Positions 15,160 to 24,084 of a DNA stretch of 41,917 nucleotides are shown here, one piece after another. Under the pieces are notes generated by a model that ran no database searches, was not told the DNA's origin, and was given only the letters and a program-made list of their open reading frames with translations. The position numbers and the translations under genes were made by a program. The stretch's first letter is position 1; each line of letters opens with the position of its first letter. The stretch is from the NCBI GenBank assembly GCA_029251265.1, contig JAQXDR010000158.1:1-41917 (forward strand). Reading direction: 5' to 3'. This DNA comes from Pseudoprimorskyibacter sp. (lineage in GTDB: Bacteria > Pseudomonadota > Alphaproteobacteria > Rhodobacterales > Rhodobacteraceae).

Positions 15160-17343
15160 TCAGTAAAATGTTTGCGGGTCAATATCGACGGCCAAGCGCA
15201 GCTGCCCTTTGATGTGAACTTGTGCGATCCAGCGGGCTATGGCTGCCTGTAACGGAGCAGTGCGTGTTGATTTTACCAACAATCGAATACGGTGCCGTCC
15301 ACGCACCCGCGCAACAGGCGCCGGCGCGGGACCAAAAACCTGAGCGCCGATCTTGCGCAAATCGGCATCATTTCGTGCAAGTAAATTTCCTGCATCAAAG
15401 GCTTGTGCTGCATCTGTCGAACTTAGGATGATACCTGCAAAACGTCCAAAAGGGGGCACGCCTGCGGCTTCTCGTTCTGCGGCTTCTGCGGTCCAAAAAC
15501 CTTCGTCATCGCCTGACAGAATTGCACGAATAACTGGATGTTCGGGCTGATAGGTCTGTAGCAATGCCTCTCCGGGCGTGTCGACACGGCCAGCGCGCCC
15601 TGCCACTTGCCGCATCAGTTGAAATGTGCGTTCTGCCGCGCGCAAATCTGATCCTTGCAGACCAAGATCTGCATCAATGACCCCCACAAGGGTCAGGTTT
15701 GGAAAGTTATGCCCCTTGGCCACTAGCTGGGTGCCAATGATTATATCTGCGCCACCTGATGCGATATTTTCAATTGCGGATTTCAGCGCCCGTGCAGATC
15801 CAAACAAATCTGACGATAAGGTGGCGATTCGCGCATCTGGAAACAGTGTTGCTGCTTCTTCACCCATGCGTTCGACGCCAGGCCCCAAAGCCGCCATGCG
15901 GCCTTCGACGTGGCAGTTAGGACACGCCTGAGGCAAAGCCATCGTGTCTCCACACTGATGGCACATCAACCGTTTTAGAAACCTGTGTTCGACCATACGC
16001 GCGTCGCACTGCGGGCAGCCGATCTGATGCCCACAGGCCCGGCACAGCGTTATGGGCGCATAGCCGCGGCGGTTCAGAAACAACAGTGCCTGTTCCCCGA
16101 TGTCGATCCGTTTTTTGATTGCCGTTTGCAAACTGGCCGAAATCCAGCGCCCGGCTGGTAATGCCTCTGGCCGCATGTCGATTGTGCGCATCTTGGGGAG
16201 GACTGCAGCACCAAAGCGCGATGACAGATCCAGCCGGGTATATTTTCCAGCGCGCGCGTTTGTCCAACTTTCCAGACTGGGCGTTGCAGACGCCAGCACA
16301 ACCTGCGCCCGACACATCGATGCCCTAAGAACAGCCATGTCACGCGCGTTATACAACACGCCATCCTCTTGTTTGTAGGATGTGTCATGTTCTTCATCCA
16401 CGACAATCAGGCCAAGATCCCGAAATGGCAAAAACAATGCAGATCGCGCACCGATCACAAGCTGCACGCCATTTTCCCCGGTCATCCGCCAGAGTCTGCG
16501 CCGCTCTGTCATTGTCACACCGGAATGCCATTCACCCGGACGCGCACCAAAACGATCCTCAACACGTGATAAAAACTCTGAGGTCAGAGCAATTTCTGGA
16601 AGGAGAACAAGCGCTTGCCGACCCTTTGCCAAGCATTCAGCAACGGCTTCTAAATAAACTTCGGTCTTACCAGATCCTGTGACGCCCTTTAGCAAGGTTG
16701 TGCCATAGTCACCTTTGGCAATTGCGTGCCGCAAAACCTGTGCTGCACGCGCCTGATCATCTGTCAGTTCACGGGGGTTGTCTTCGGGGTCCAGCCGGGG
16801 AAAGGCTGTGTCCCGAGGCGTGTCCTCTTCATGTACGGCCCCTTGGGTGACAAGACCCTTGATGACGCTTGGTGATACACCGGCAGCCTCGGCCAATTCG
16901 CTCAACGTGAGTGCAAGACCGCCCATGTCATCCAGCACACCGATGACGCGACGGCGGGCATCCGTCATCCGGCTGGGCATCGCGTGACCCCGACGATAGA
17001 CCCGCCGCATGGAATGCGGATCCCCCAAGCCGGGGGCACGTGTCGCCAGTCGCAGCATCGCCGGCAAGGGCGTCAAGGTGTAGTCAGCCGCCTTAATTAG
17101 AAAAGCCCGCATTGGCTCTAACAAAGGGGGGGCGTCCAGAACGCGGTTGATCGAGCGCACTTTGGCAGGGTCCCAGTCACCACGTCCCGCACCCCAGACA
17201 ACACCGATCACCGACCGTGGGCCAAACGGCACCTCGACAAAGTCACCCTGCGCGCAGCCACCCTCCGGCGCACGGTAGTCCAACACCCGATTTAATGGCT
17301 GGGTGGTCAGCACGCCCACCAGTGTATCGGGTTCAAACCTCAT
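15160..17343 (-). CDS. priA: Primosomal replication restart helicase PriA
   Basis: The 727-residue protein has the PriA DNA-binding N-terminus (VGVLTTQPLNRVLDYRAPEG), Walker A LLKGVTGSGKTEVYLEA (~217-233), the DEEH box (316-319), eight zinc-binding cysteines (434, 437, 443, 446, 461, 464, 474, 477) and the helicase C-lobe motif QVAGRAGR. It reloads the replisome at stalled forks in the cytoplasm. AGAGG precedes the ATG. It is divergent from the transaldolase gene with only 89 bases between starts, which must hold both promoters. Confidence 0.96.
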   Translation of the reverse strand: MRFEPDTLVGVLTTQPLNRVLDYRAPEGGCAQGDFVEVPFGPRSVIGVVWGAGRGDWDPAKVRSINRVLDAPPLLEPMRAFLIKAADYTLTPLPAMLRLATRAPGLGDPHSMRRVYRRGHAMPSRMTDARRRVIGVLDDMGGLALTLSELAEAAGVSPSVIKGLVTQGAVHEEDTPRDTAFPRLDPEDNPRELTDDQARAAQVLRHAIAKGDYGTTLLKGVTGSGKTEVYLEAVAECLAKGRQALVLLPEIALTSEFLSRVEDRFGARPGEWHSGVTMTERRRLWRMTGENGVQLVIGARSALFLPFRDLGLIVVDEEHDTSYKQEDGVLYNARDMAVLRASMCRAQVVLASATPSLESWTNARAGKYTRLDLSSRFGAAVLPKMRTIDMRPEALPAGRWISASLQTAIKKRIDIGEQALLFLNRRGYAPITLCRACGHQIGCPQCDARMVEHRFLKRLMCHQCGDTMALPQACPNCHVEGRMAALGPGVERMGEEAATLFPDARIATLSSDLFGSARALKSAIENIASGGADIIIGTQLVAKGHNFPNLTLVGVIDADLGLQGSDLRAAERTFQLMRQVAGRAGRVDTPGEALLQTYQPEHPVIRAILSGDDEGFWTAEAAEREAAGVPPFGRFAGIILSSTDAAQAFDAGNLLARNDADLRKIGAQVFGPAPAPVARVRGRHRIRLLVKSTRTAPLQAAIARWIAQVHIKGQLRLAVDIDPQTFY

Positions 17344-17432
17344 TGTTTTCCTCTTTTGCAGGGTTCCCGCCCCGCCCAGAATTCGATAAGTGAGCGGTAA
17401 CGGAATACACGCGCTGCAAGGGAGCCTTTGCC

Positions 17433-18086
17433 ATGAAATTTTTTGTCGACACTGCCGACACCACTGCCATCGCCGAATTGAACGATCTGGGCATGGTAGA
17501 TGGGGTCACCACAAATCCATCGCTGATCAAAAAATCTGGCAGGGACATTCTGGAGGTCACACGCGAGATCTGCAATATGGTCGATGGCCCTGTCAGCGCC
17601 GAAGTTGTAGCCGTTGACGCGGACTCCATGATCGCCGAGGGCCGCGCACTTGCAAAAATCGCCGAAAACATTGCCGTTAAGGTACCTTTGACGTGGGATG
17701 GGCTCAAGGCTTGTAAAGTTTTGACGGGCGAAGGCCGTATGGTCAACGTCACATTGTGCTTTAGCGCAAATCAGGCCCTGTTGGCGGCCAAAGCAGGTGC
17801 CACATTCATCAGCCCATTTATCGGACGCTTGGACGACCTAAACCTCGACGGTTTAGATCTTATCGCAGATATCCGTGACATATATGACAACTATGGGTTT
17901 GAGACCCAAATCCTTGCAGCGTCCATTCGGACAGCCAACCATATGAGCGACTGCGCCAAGATCGGTGCCGATGTCGCGACAGCCCCTCCCGGTGTGATCA
18001 AGGCCATGGCCAATCACATGTTAACCGACAAAGGTCTGGCGCAATTCCTAAAGGATGCAGCCGAGGCCGAGATCAAGATCGTCTAA
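17433..18086 (+). CDS. Transaldolase-like / fructose-6-phosphate aldolase family protein
   Basis: The 217-residue protein belongs to the small (subfamily 3B/FSA) transaldolases: [23 protein letters not shown] (24-36) and the Schiff-base Lys83 in [12 protein letters not shown], ending with the [13 protein letters not shown]-like tail. It transfers a dihydroxyacetone unit between sugar phosphates in the pentose-phosphate pathway, or cleaves fructose 6-phosphate; the sequence alone does not separate these. AAGGGAG precedes the ATG. A strong terminator follows directly, so it is probably monocistronic. Confidence 0.92.
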   Translation: MKFFVDTADTTAIAELNDLGMVDGVTTNPSLIKKSGRDILEVTREICNMVDGPVSAEVVAVDADSMIAEGRALAKIAENIAVKVPLTWDGLKACKVLTGEGRMVNVTLCFSANQALLAAKAGATFISPFIGRLDDLNLDGLDLIADIRDIYDNYGFETQILAASIRTANHMSDCAKIGADVATAPPGVIKAMANHMLTDKGLAQFLKDAAEAEIKIV

Positions 18087-18092
18087 AAGTCG

Positions 18093-18120
18093 GATGCGGG
18101 GCGAATAACCCCGCATCTTT
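18093..18120 (+). terminator. Rho-independent terminator after the transaldolase gene
   Basis: GATGCGGGG (18093-18101) and CCCCGCATC (18109-18117) form a perfect 9-bp stem with a 7-base loop, followed by TTT. It begins seven bases after the stop codon. Confidence 0.85.
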
Positions 18121-18262
18121 CATACCTACCAAGCCCCAGCATAACTAATCACTGCAACTATTCTGGGCTCAGTGGTTGACACAGCCCCATCACCGCGTTG
18201 ATTCTGGTTGCAAATCGCGGACCTGTTTGGGTGCGCAAGCTAAAGGCGCGCCGAGGGTATAA

Positions 18263-18967
18263 ATGAGCACACCAAAAATGGATGAAACGCTACGCGACGC
18301 CATTATGGCCCGGCCAGACGCGTTGTTAGACGATACCGAACTGATGAAGGCGCTGATCGCGGCAAACGACCGTGCCATGGGCTCAAATATAGTCGATCTG
18401 CGCGGAATCGCGATGGCGCGTATGGAACGCAGGTTGACACGGCTGGAAGACACGCATCGTAGCGTTATCGCTGCGGCCTATGAAAACCTTGCCTCAACCA
18501 ATCAGGTGCATCGCGCAATCCTGCGTATGCTGGATCCGCTGGAGTTCGAGGACTTTTTACTGGATCTAGGGGGCGATGTGGCCAAGGTGTTGCGGGTGGA
18601 TGTTATTCGCTTAACCCTTGAAAGTGCCCAAAAAGACGGGAAAACGAATTTCAGTCAGCTGGAGCATGTGCTGAAAATTGCCAAGCCAGGGTTCGTAGAC
18701 AGCTATTTGACCGAAGGTCGCGCCACTCAGGTCCGGCAGGTCACCTTACGCCAGCTGCGTGTTGGCGATTCAATCATGTACGAAGACAAGGCTGCATGGA
18801 TACGGTCGGAAGCCTGTCTGAAGCTGGATTTTGGGCCCGGAAACCTTCCGGGATTGCTGGTCATGGGCTCCGAGGATCCGCATCAATTTACCCCCGATCA
18901 GGGCACTGATCTTTTGGCTTTCTTTGCTGGAAACTTTGAACGCGCCATGCGGCGCTGGTTGGCGTGA
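18263..18967 (+). CDS. DUF484 family protein
   Basis: The 234-residue cytoplasmic protein is of the DUF484 type. It has a helical N-terminal half rich in charged residues (RRLTRLEDTHRSVIAAAYEN) and a GAF-like C-terminal half with the closing pattern LLVMGSEDPHQFTPDQGTDLLAFFAGNFERAMRRWL. The function is unknown, but the gene directly precedes xerC in many proteobacteria, as here where GTGA is shared between its stop and the xerC start. Co-translation with the recombinase is likely. Confidence 0.88.
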   Translation: MSTPKMDETLRDAIMARPDALLDDTELMKALIAANDRAMGSNIVDLRGIAMARMERRLTRLEDTHRSVIAAAYENLASTNQVHRAILRMLDPLEFEDFLLDLGGDVAKVLRVDVIRLTLESAQKDGKTNFSQLEHVLKIAKPGFVDSYLTEGRATQVRQVTLRQLRVGDSIMYEDKAAWIRSEACLKLDFGPGNLPGLLVMGSEDPHQFTPDQGTDLLAFFAGNFERAMRRWLA

Positions 18968-19887
18968 CACTTCAGATCTCAGACGCGTCGCGGGACGCTT
19001 TGATGCGTTGGTTGCAACATCTCACCAGCGTGAAGGGCGGGGCGGACGCAACGCGGGACGCTTATGCGCGGGACGTCACCGAATTTATCTGTTTTATGAC
19101 GCTGCACAAGGCAGCCCCTCAGGGATTGGTGGCGCTTGCCAGAATAGACACGCGTGACATGAGGGCCTGGCTGTCCCATTTGCGCGCAACTCAAGTTATG
19201 CCGCGATCTGTTGCGCGCAAACTGTCAGCAGTCAAAAACTTCTATCGTTGGCTGGCACAGCGTGAAGACTTTGAACCCACAGCGGTGTTATCTGCACGCA
19301 GCCCGCGTTTTCAAAAGAAACTGCCGCGCCCCCTTAGCGAAACGTCTGCGAGGGATGTGCTGGATCTGGTGGGGCAACAGGGTCAAGAATCATGGATCGC
19401 CGCGCGGGACATTGCGGTCGTGACATTGCTGTATGGATGCGGCCTGCGCATTTCCGAGGCCCTGTCGATCACATGGGATGATCTGCCCCTGACCGACACG
19501 CTGCGCATTACAGGCAAGGGGCGAAAAGACCGCATCGTGCCAGTGCTGCCATCAGCTCAGGCGGCGGTTGCGACGTATGTCCGTCTTTGTCCAGTCCCTC
19601 CGATAGCAGGCGAAGCCCTGTTTCGGGGCCAGCGTGGCGGCCCCTTGAACAAACGTATCGTGCAAAAGCTTATGGAGCAGGTACGCACACAACTTGGTCT
19701 GCCGGCGACGGCCACGCCACATGCCCTGCGACACAGCTTTGCCACCCATCTGCTGGCAGCGGGCGGCGATTTGCGCACAATCCAGGAGCTTCTGGGTCAT
19801 GCGTCGTTATCGACGACCCAGACCTACACCGGAATTGATCAAGCACAATTGATGGCCGTCTATAACGCCACTCATCCAAAAGCCTGA
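18964..19887 (+). CDS. xerC: Tyrosine recombinase XerC
   Basis: The 307-residue recombinase has the N-terminal SAM-like core-binding domain (about 10-105) and a catalytic domain with all six expected residues: R162 (GCGLRISEAL), K185 (TGKGRKDR), H253, R256 (HALRHSF), H279 (LLGHASLSTTQ) and nucleophile Y288. With XerD it resolves chromosome dimers at dif. The GTG start overlaps the DUF484 stop. XerC rather than XerD is chosen from context (DUF484-xerC pairing) and overall style. Confidence 0.93.
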   Translation: MTLQISDASRDALMRWLQHLTSVKGGADATRDAYARDVTEFICFMTLHKAAPQGLVALARIDTRDMRAWLSHLRATQVMPRSVARKLSAVKNFYRWLAQREDFEPTAVLSARSPRFQKKLPRPLSETSARDVLDLVGQQGQESWIAARDIAVVTLLYGCGLRISEALSITWDDLPLTDTLRITGKGRKDRIVPVLPSAQAAVATYVRLCPVPPIAGEALFRGQRGGPLNKRIVQKLMEQVRTQLGLPATATPHALRHSFATHLLAAGGDLRTIQELLGHASLSTTQTYTGIDQAQLMAVYNATHPKA

Positions 19888-20231
19888 CGCATACCATTAC
19901 ATCTGATGTCCTTAGCTTAACGCGGCTTTACCTCATGTGTTGATCCACGTCTCTGACCAACCCTAAACACGGTTAAGGGTGGGTGCCTCGCCTGCATCCG
20001 TTCAAAAATGCACCAGTCAGCAACGTCTAGCGGCGCCCTGTAGAGTGACCTCATCGCAGCTGCACAATCCAAAGATGGGCCGGATTGATCAGCTTGATGC
20101 GCGCTCTTGGACTCTCGGAATTGGAGAGCACACCCGGTCTTTAAGTATCGGTACGCGACATATGCAAATTGCGCTTGCGTCATTGCGGACAAAGCCTACC
20201 CTCGGGCCTAACACTTGCAAGGATATCCGAC
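19888..20231. other. Intergenic region between xerC and the GST gene
   Basis: This 344-base stretch holds no convincing gene. A 91-codon minus-strand frame (19917-20192) lacks any recognisable domain and a clear ribosome-binding site. CCCTAA and TTAAGGG around 19961-19980 could form a weak hairpin after xerC but without a T run. The promoter of the downstream metabolic cluster presumably lies in the right half; no clear -35/-10 pair stands out. Confidence 0.5.
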
Positions 20232-20837
20232 ATGAAACTTACAGACAGCTCTGCGTCACCATTTGTACGCAAAACCAAGGTCGTCCTCCACGAGACAGGC
20301 CTCACCGACAGCGTAGCCCTTGTACCTGTCCAGACCACGCCATTGAAAACAGCAACTGAGGTGGCCGTGGCCAATCCATTGGGCAAGATACCAGCGCTGA
20401 TGCGTGATGACGCCCCGGCCCTCTACGACAGCAGGGTGATTTGCCGCTATCTTGACCACCACGCTCAAGCCGGGCTGTATCCCGAAGCGCGCCTATGGGA
20501 CGTGCTCACGCTTGAGGCAACCGGCGACGGGATTATGGACGCTGCTGTGTCTGCAACATACGAGACGCGGCTGCGGGGTCCTGAAGCCGTTTCTCAAGAC
20601 TGGATTGACGCACAATATACCAAGATCAACAATGCCATTGACGCGCTTGAGGCTCGCTGGATGAGCCATCTGCATGGCCCATTGGACATGGGTCAGATTT
20701 CAGTGGCTTGTGCGCTTGGCTATGTGGATTTCCGCCACGCCGGATTGGACTGGCGCACGGGCCGAGCGTCTTTGGCTGCGTGGTACAGCACGTTTTCTGA
20801 ACGCCCCTCAATGCTCGCCACGGTTCCAGAGGGCTGA
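20232..20837 (+). CDS. Glutathione S-transferase-like protein
   Basis: The 201-residue protein has a thioredoxin-fold N-terminus with the GST start MKLTDSSASPFVRKTKVVLH, the cis-Pro segment NPLGKIPAL and the ESxxI-like glutathione-binding pattern as DSRVICRYLD, followed by an all-helical C-terminal domain with DISVAxALGY-type motif (MGQISVACALGYVDFR). It is most similar in style to YibF-like GSTs. I chose ATG 20232, with AAGGA 8 bases upstream. It leads a cluster with an aldehyde dehydrogenase, an SDR and a P1 peptidase; the substrate is unknown. Confidence 0.87.
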   Translation: MKLTDSSASPFVRKTKVVLHETGLTDSVALVPVQTTPLKTATEVAVANPLGKIPALMRDDAPALYDSRVICRYLDHHAQAGLYPEARLWDVLTLEATGDGIMDAAVSATYETRLRGPEAVSQDWIDAQYTKINNAIDALEARWMSHLHGPLDMGQISVACALGYVDFRHAGLDWRTGRASLAAWYSTFSERPSMLATVPEG

Positions 20838-20840
20838 TCT

Positions 20841-22286
20841 ATGCTGCCTGACCTTCCTTTTGACCCAGCCTGCGTCCTGATCGGAGGGACCTGGCAGAGA
20901 GCAACCAAAACAATCCCCGTCATGGATCCATCCACAGGACAGGTGCTAACCGAAATTGCCCGTGGGAGCGCCCGAGACATTGATGACGCCGTTGCAGCCG
21001 CGTCGCGCGCGCGTGATGGTGACTGGGGCCGTATGCCGGCCTTTGAACGTGGGCGCATTCTGAACCGGCTCGGTGTATTGGTTACGCACCATATTGACGC
21101 GCTTGCCCGAACCGAGGCGCTGGACGTGGGCAAACCGCTTTCGCAGGCCCGCGCGGATGCTATTGCGCTGGCGCGCTACTGCGAATTCTACGGCGGTTCC
21201 GCAGACAAGCTTATGGGGCAGACAATTCCCTATCTGGATGGCTATACTGTCTACGCAATGCGCGAGCCTCATGGTGTTACAGGCCATATAGTTCCATGGA
21301 ACTATCCCATGCAGATCATTGGTCGATCCGTCGGTGCCGCATTGGCCACCGGAAATGCCTGTGTGTTAAAACCCGCAGAAGATGCCTGCCTGACCGCACT
21401 TTGGTTCGCGCATTTGGCCCAAGAGGCGGGATTGCCAGCTGGCGCTTTGAACGTCGTGCCCGGATACGGGGCCGAGGCGGGGGCCGCGCTCTCGGCGCAT
21501 CCCGGCATTCAACACATAAGCTTTACCGGATCTGTGGCCACCGGGCGTGCGGTACAAATCGCTGCGGGTCAGAATGTGGTTCCGGTGACGTTAGAACTGG
21601 GCGGGAAGTCCCCCCAGATCGTATTTGATGATGCAGACCTAGACGCGGCCTTACCATTTCTTGTTGCGGCCGGATTGCAAAACGCAGGCCAAACCTGTTC
21701 GGCTGCATCGCGGATCTTGGTCCAACGTGGCGTGTATGACCAGGTAGCTCAGGCGATGGCCACCGCCTACCGCACGCGACAGGTTGGTCCCGCAGTCGAT
21801 GATCCCGACATTGGACCGCTCATATCTGCCGTTCAAAAACAGCGCGTTCTTCAGCATTTGACGCAGGCCAAAGACCTGACACTGCTTGCAGAAGGGTCCC
21901 TATCGGATGATTTGCCATCCGCCGGGCATTATGTAGCCCCCCGGCTGTATCAGGACGTTCCACCAAATCACCCATTAGCCCAAGACGAAATTTTTGGTCC
22001 GGTACAGGTTCTTATCCCATTCGATGATGAAGCGCATGCCTGCCAAATCGCCAACAGTACCGCCTATGGGCTAGTGGCAGGGGTCTGGACCCAAGATGGC
22101 GGGCGGCAAATGCGGCTGGCACGGGATCTGCGCGCGGGTCAGGTGTTTATTAATAATTACGGTGCGGGAGGCGGAGTTGAACTTCCGTTTGGGGGCTCCG
22201 GCCTATCAGGTCATGGTCGCGAAAAAGGGTTTGAGGCGCTGATGGGTTTTACCGCGCTAAAAACGATTGCGGCGCGACATGGGTAA
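20841..22286 (+). CDS. NAD(P)+-dependent aldehyde dehydrogenase
   Basis: The 481-residue enzyme has all catalytic landmarks of the ALDH superfamily: N154 in VPWNYP, E252 in LELGGKSP, nucleophile C286 in NAGQTCSAAS, and the closing PFGGSGLSGHGREKG segment. It oxidises an aldehyde to the acid in the cytoplasm; its specificity (betaine aldehyde, aminoaldehyde or aryl-type) cannot be assigned. It starts three bases after the GST stop with AGAGGG upstream, and is followed 13 bases later by an SDR dehydrogenase, which could supply the aldehyde from an alcohol. Confidence 0.94.
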   Translation: MLPDLPFDPACVLIGGTWQRATKTIPVMDPSTGQVLTEIARGSARDIDDAVAAASRARDGDWGRMPAFERGRILNRLGVLVTHHIDALARTEALDVGKPLSQARADAIALARYCEFYGGSADKLMGQTIPYLDGYTVYAMREPHGVTGHIVPWNYPMQIIGRSVGAALATGNACVLKPAEDACLTALWFAHLAQEAGLPAGALNVVPGYGAEAGAALSAHPGIQHISFTGSVATGRAVQIAAGQNVVPVTLELGGKSPQIVFDDADLDAALPFLVAAGLQNAGQTCSAASRILVQRGVYDQVAQAMATAYRTRQVGPAVDDPDIGPLISAVQKQRVLQHLTQAKDLTLLAEGSLSDDLPSAGHYVAPRLYQDVPPNHPLAQDEIFGPVQVLIPFDDEAHACQIANSTAYGLVAGVWTQDGGRQMRLARDLRAGQVFINNYGAGGGVELPFGGSGLSGHGREKGFEALMGFTALKTIAARHG

Positions 22287-22299
22287 CAAAGGAAAAAAT

Positions 22300-23040
22300 A
22301 TGCGACTGAACGGTAAAACAGCAATCGTAACGGGTGGAGCATCCGGTTTTGGGGCCGGCATTGTACGTAAATTCGCCCAAGAAGGCGCGCGTGTGGCCGT
22401 TGTCGACATCAACAAAGAGGCCGCCGTGCAAATTGCCTCAGACGTGGCCGGGATCGCTCTCATGGCTGATGTGGGTGACGCTGCGTCCGTCGCTGAAATG
22501 GCGCAAGCTGCAACGTCTGCGTTTGGCGCTGTTGATATCGTTGTCAACAATGCAGGCGTCACACATTTACCAACGCCTCTTGAAGACGTTACCGAGGACG
22601 ATTTCGACCGCGTCTTTAGGATCAACTGCAAATCAGTCTATCTGATGGCACAGGCGTTTGTTCCAGCCATGAAAGCACGCCGCGCAGGCGCAATTTTGAA
22701 TGTAGCCTCGACCGCCGGAGTATCCCCAAGGCCCCGTTTGAACTGGTATAATGCATCCAAGGGTTGGATGAATACAGCCACCAAAACAATGGCTGTCGAG
22801 CTTGCGCCCGATGGGATCCGTGTCAACGCGCTGAACCCCGTCGCAGGAGAGACTCCATTGCTTGCCAGTTTCATGGGCGAAGACACACCAGAGATGCGTG
22901 CAAAATTCCTCGCGACAATCCCGCTTGGTCGATTTTCTCAACCCGAAGATATGGGCAATGCAGCATGTTTTTTATGTAGTGACGAGGCCAGCATGATCAC
23001 GGGCGTTTGTATGGAAATCGATGGTGGACGGTGCATTTAA
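22300..23040 (+). CDS. Short-chain dehydrogenase/reductase (SDR), classical
   Basis: The 246-residue protein is a classical SDR: cofactor loop TGGASGFGAG (11-20), D36 in VAVVDINKE favouring NAD(H), NNAG (83-86), and the catalytic S137, Y150 and K154. I chose ATG 22300, just after AAAGGA; a longer frame would overlap the ALDH gene. Its TAA overlaps the next ATG by one base. Placement between ALDH and a peptidase suggests a catabolic operon that oxidises a hydroxyl group; the substrate is unknown. Confidence 0.92.
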   Translation: MRLNGKTAIVTGGASGFGAGIVRKFAQEGARVAVVDINKEAAVQIASDVAGIALMADVGDAASVAEMAQAATSAFGAVDIVVNNAGVTHLPTPLEDVTEDDFDRVFRINCKSVYLMAQAFVPAMKARRAGAILNVASTAGVSPRPRLNWYNASKGWMNTATKTMAVELAPDGIRVNALNPVAGETPLLASFMGEDTPEMRAKFLATIPLGRFSQPEDMGNAACFLCSDEASMITGVCMEIDGGRCI

Positions 23041-24062
23041 TGCAGGTAGGCCCACGCAATCTGATCACCGATGTTGCCGGTTTACGGGTTGGCAACGCGG
23101 ATGACAGCCGATTGAAAAGCGGCGTCAGCGTTGTCACCGCAGAGGCTCCCTTTACCGCAAGCTACGCCGTTATGGGGGGCGCGCCCGGGACGCGGGATAC
23201 CGACCTTTTGGCGCCTGACAAAACCGTACCGGGTGTCGACGCGTTAATCCTGTCAGGGGGCAGCGCCTTTGGACTATCGGCCGCAGATGGTGTGATGGCG
23301 GGACTCTTGGCGCAAGGAAGGGGATTTGAGGTTGGATCTGCCAAGGTTCCAATAACCCCAACCGCCATCCTGTTCGACCTGTTAAACGGTGGCCAAAAGG
23401 ATTGGAGTATATCCCCCTACCCCGATCTTGGCCGTGAGGCCTATGACGCTGCATCCGTTGACTTTGCACTTGGCTCTGTTGGCGCAGGAACAGGCGCATT
23501 GACAGCGCGCGTCAAAGGCGGCTTGGGATCTGCGTCGATCATACTGGCCGATGGAACGACGGTTGGCGCGCTGGTGGCTGTAAACCCGATGGGTCACGTT
23601 CTGACCCCGTCCGATCGGCATTTTTGGGCGGCGCCTTTCGAAGTTGATGGCGAATTTGGTGGACTTGGGCCGGATACAGCGCGGGGCTTGCAAGCGCCCC
23701 TGCCCAGTCGCAAAGGACTTAATCTGGCGGACCAGGGGCATACGACCATAGCCGTGGTAGCGACGGATGCGATTTTGGACAAAGCAGGCTGTCAACGCAT
23801 TGCCACAGCCGCGCATGACGGGATGGCACGCGCGATTGTACCGTCTCATACGCCCCATGATGGTGATCTGGTTTTTGCTGCCGCAACCGGCACGCGCCCT
23901 GCCAGTGATATCGCGATGATTGGCCATGCGGCGGCCGTCTGTCTGGCACGCTCGATTGCGCGCGCTGTCTGGGAAGCCAGCCCAGCCAACGGCGACCTGA
24001 TGCCCTGCGCCAAGGACGTTTTACGAATGGATCCATACCAAGATGTGCACCATCATGGATGA
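23040..24062 (+). CDS. P1 family (DmpA/NylC-type, S58) peptidase-like protein
   Basis: The 340-residue protein has the family pattern ITDVAGLRVGNADD, LSGGSAFGLSAADGVM (71-86), VGAGTGALTARVKGGLGSAS and, at the expected self-cleavage point, GHTTIAVVATDA (233-244). T235 lies 39 residues before D274 in HDGD, matching the T267-D306/D308 spacing I recall for NylC, so T235 is the likely N-terminal nucleophile after maturation. The residue before it is His234 rather than the usual Asn. Members hydrolyse aminopeptide or unusual amide bonds. It is the last gene of the GST-ALDH-SDR cluster, meeting SseB tail to tail. Confidence 0.88.
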   Translation: MQVGPRNLITDVAGLRVGNADDSRLKSGVSVVTAEAPFTASYAVMGGAPGTRDTDLLAPDKTVPGVDALILSGGSAFGLSAADGVMAGLLAQGRGFEVGSAKVPITPTAILFDLLNGGQKDWSISPYPDLGREAYDAASVDFALGSVGAGTGALTARVKGGLGSASIILADGTTVGALVAVNPMGHVLTPSDRHFWAAPFEVDGEFGGLGPDTARGLQAPLPSRKGLNLADQGHTTIAVVATDAILDKAGCQRIATAAHDGMARAIVPSHTPHDGDLVFAAATGTRPASDIAMIGHAAAVCLARSIARAVWEASPANGDLMPCAKDVLRMDPYQDVHHHG

Positions 24063-24084
24063 TCCGTTCCGGATGTTGCCCCCT

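Noticed and set aside
19917-20192. Open frame of 91 codons on the minus strand upstream of the GST gene
   Set aside because: No recognisable domain, membrane segment or ribosome-binding site, and it fills what should be a promoter region.
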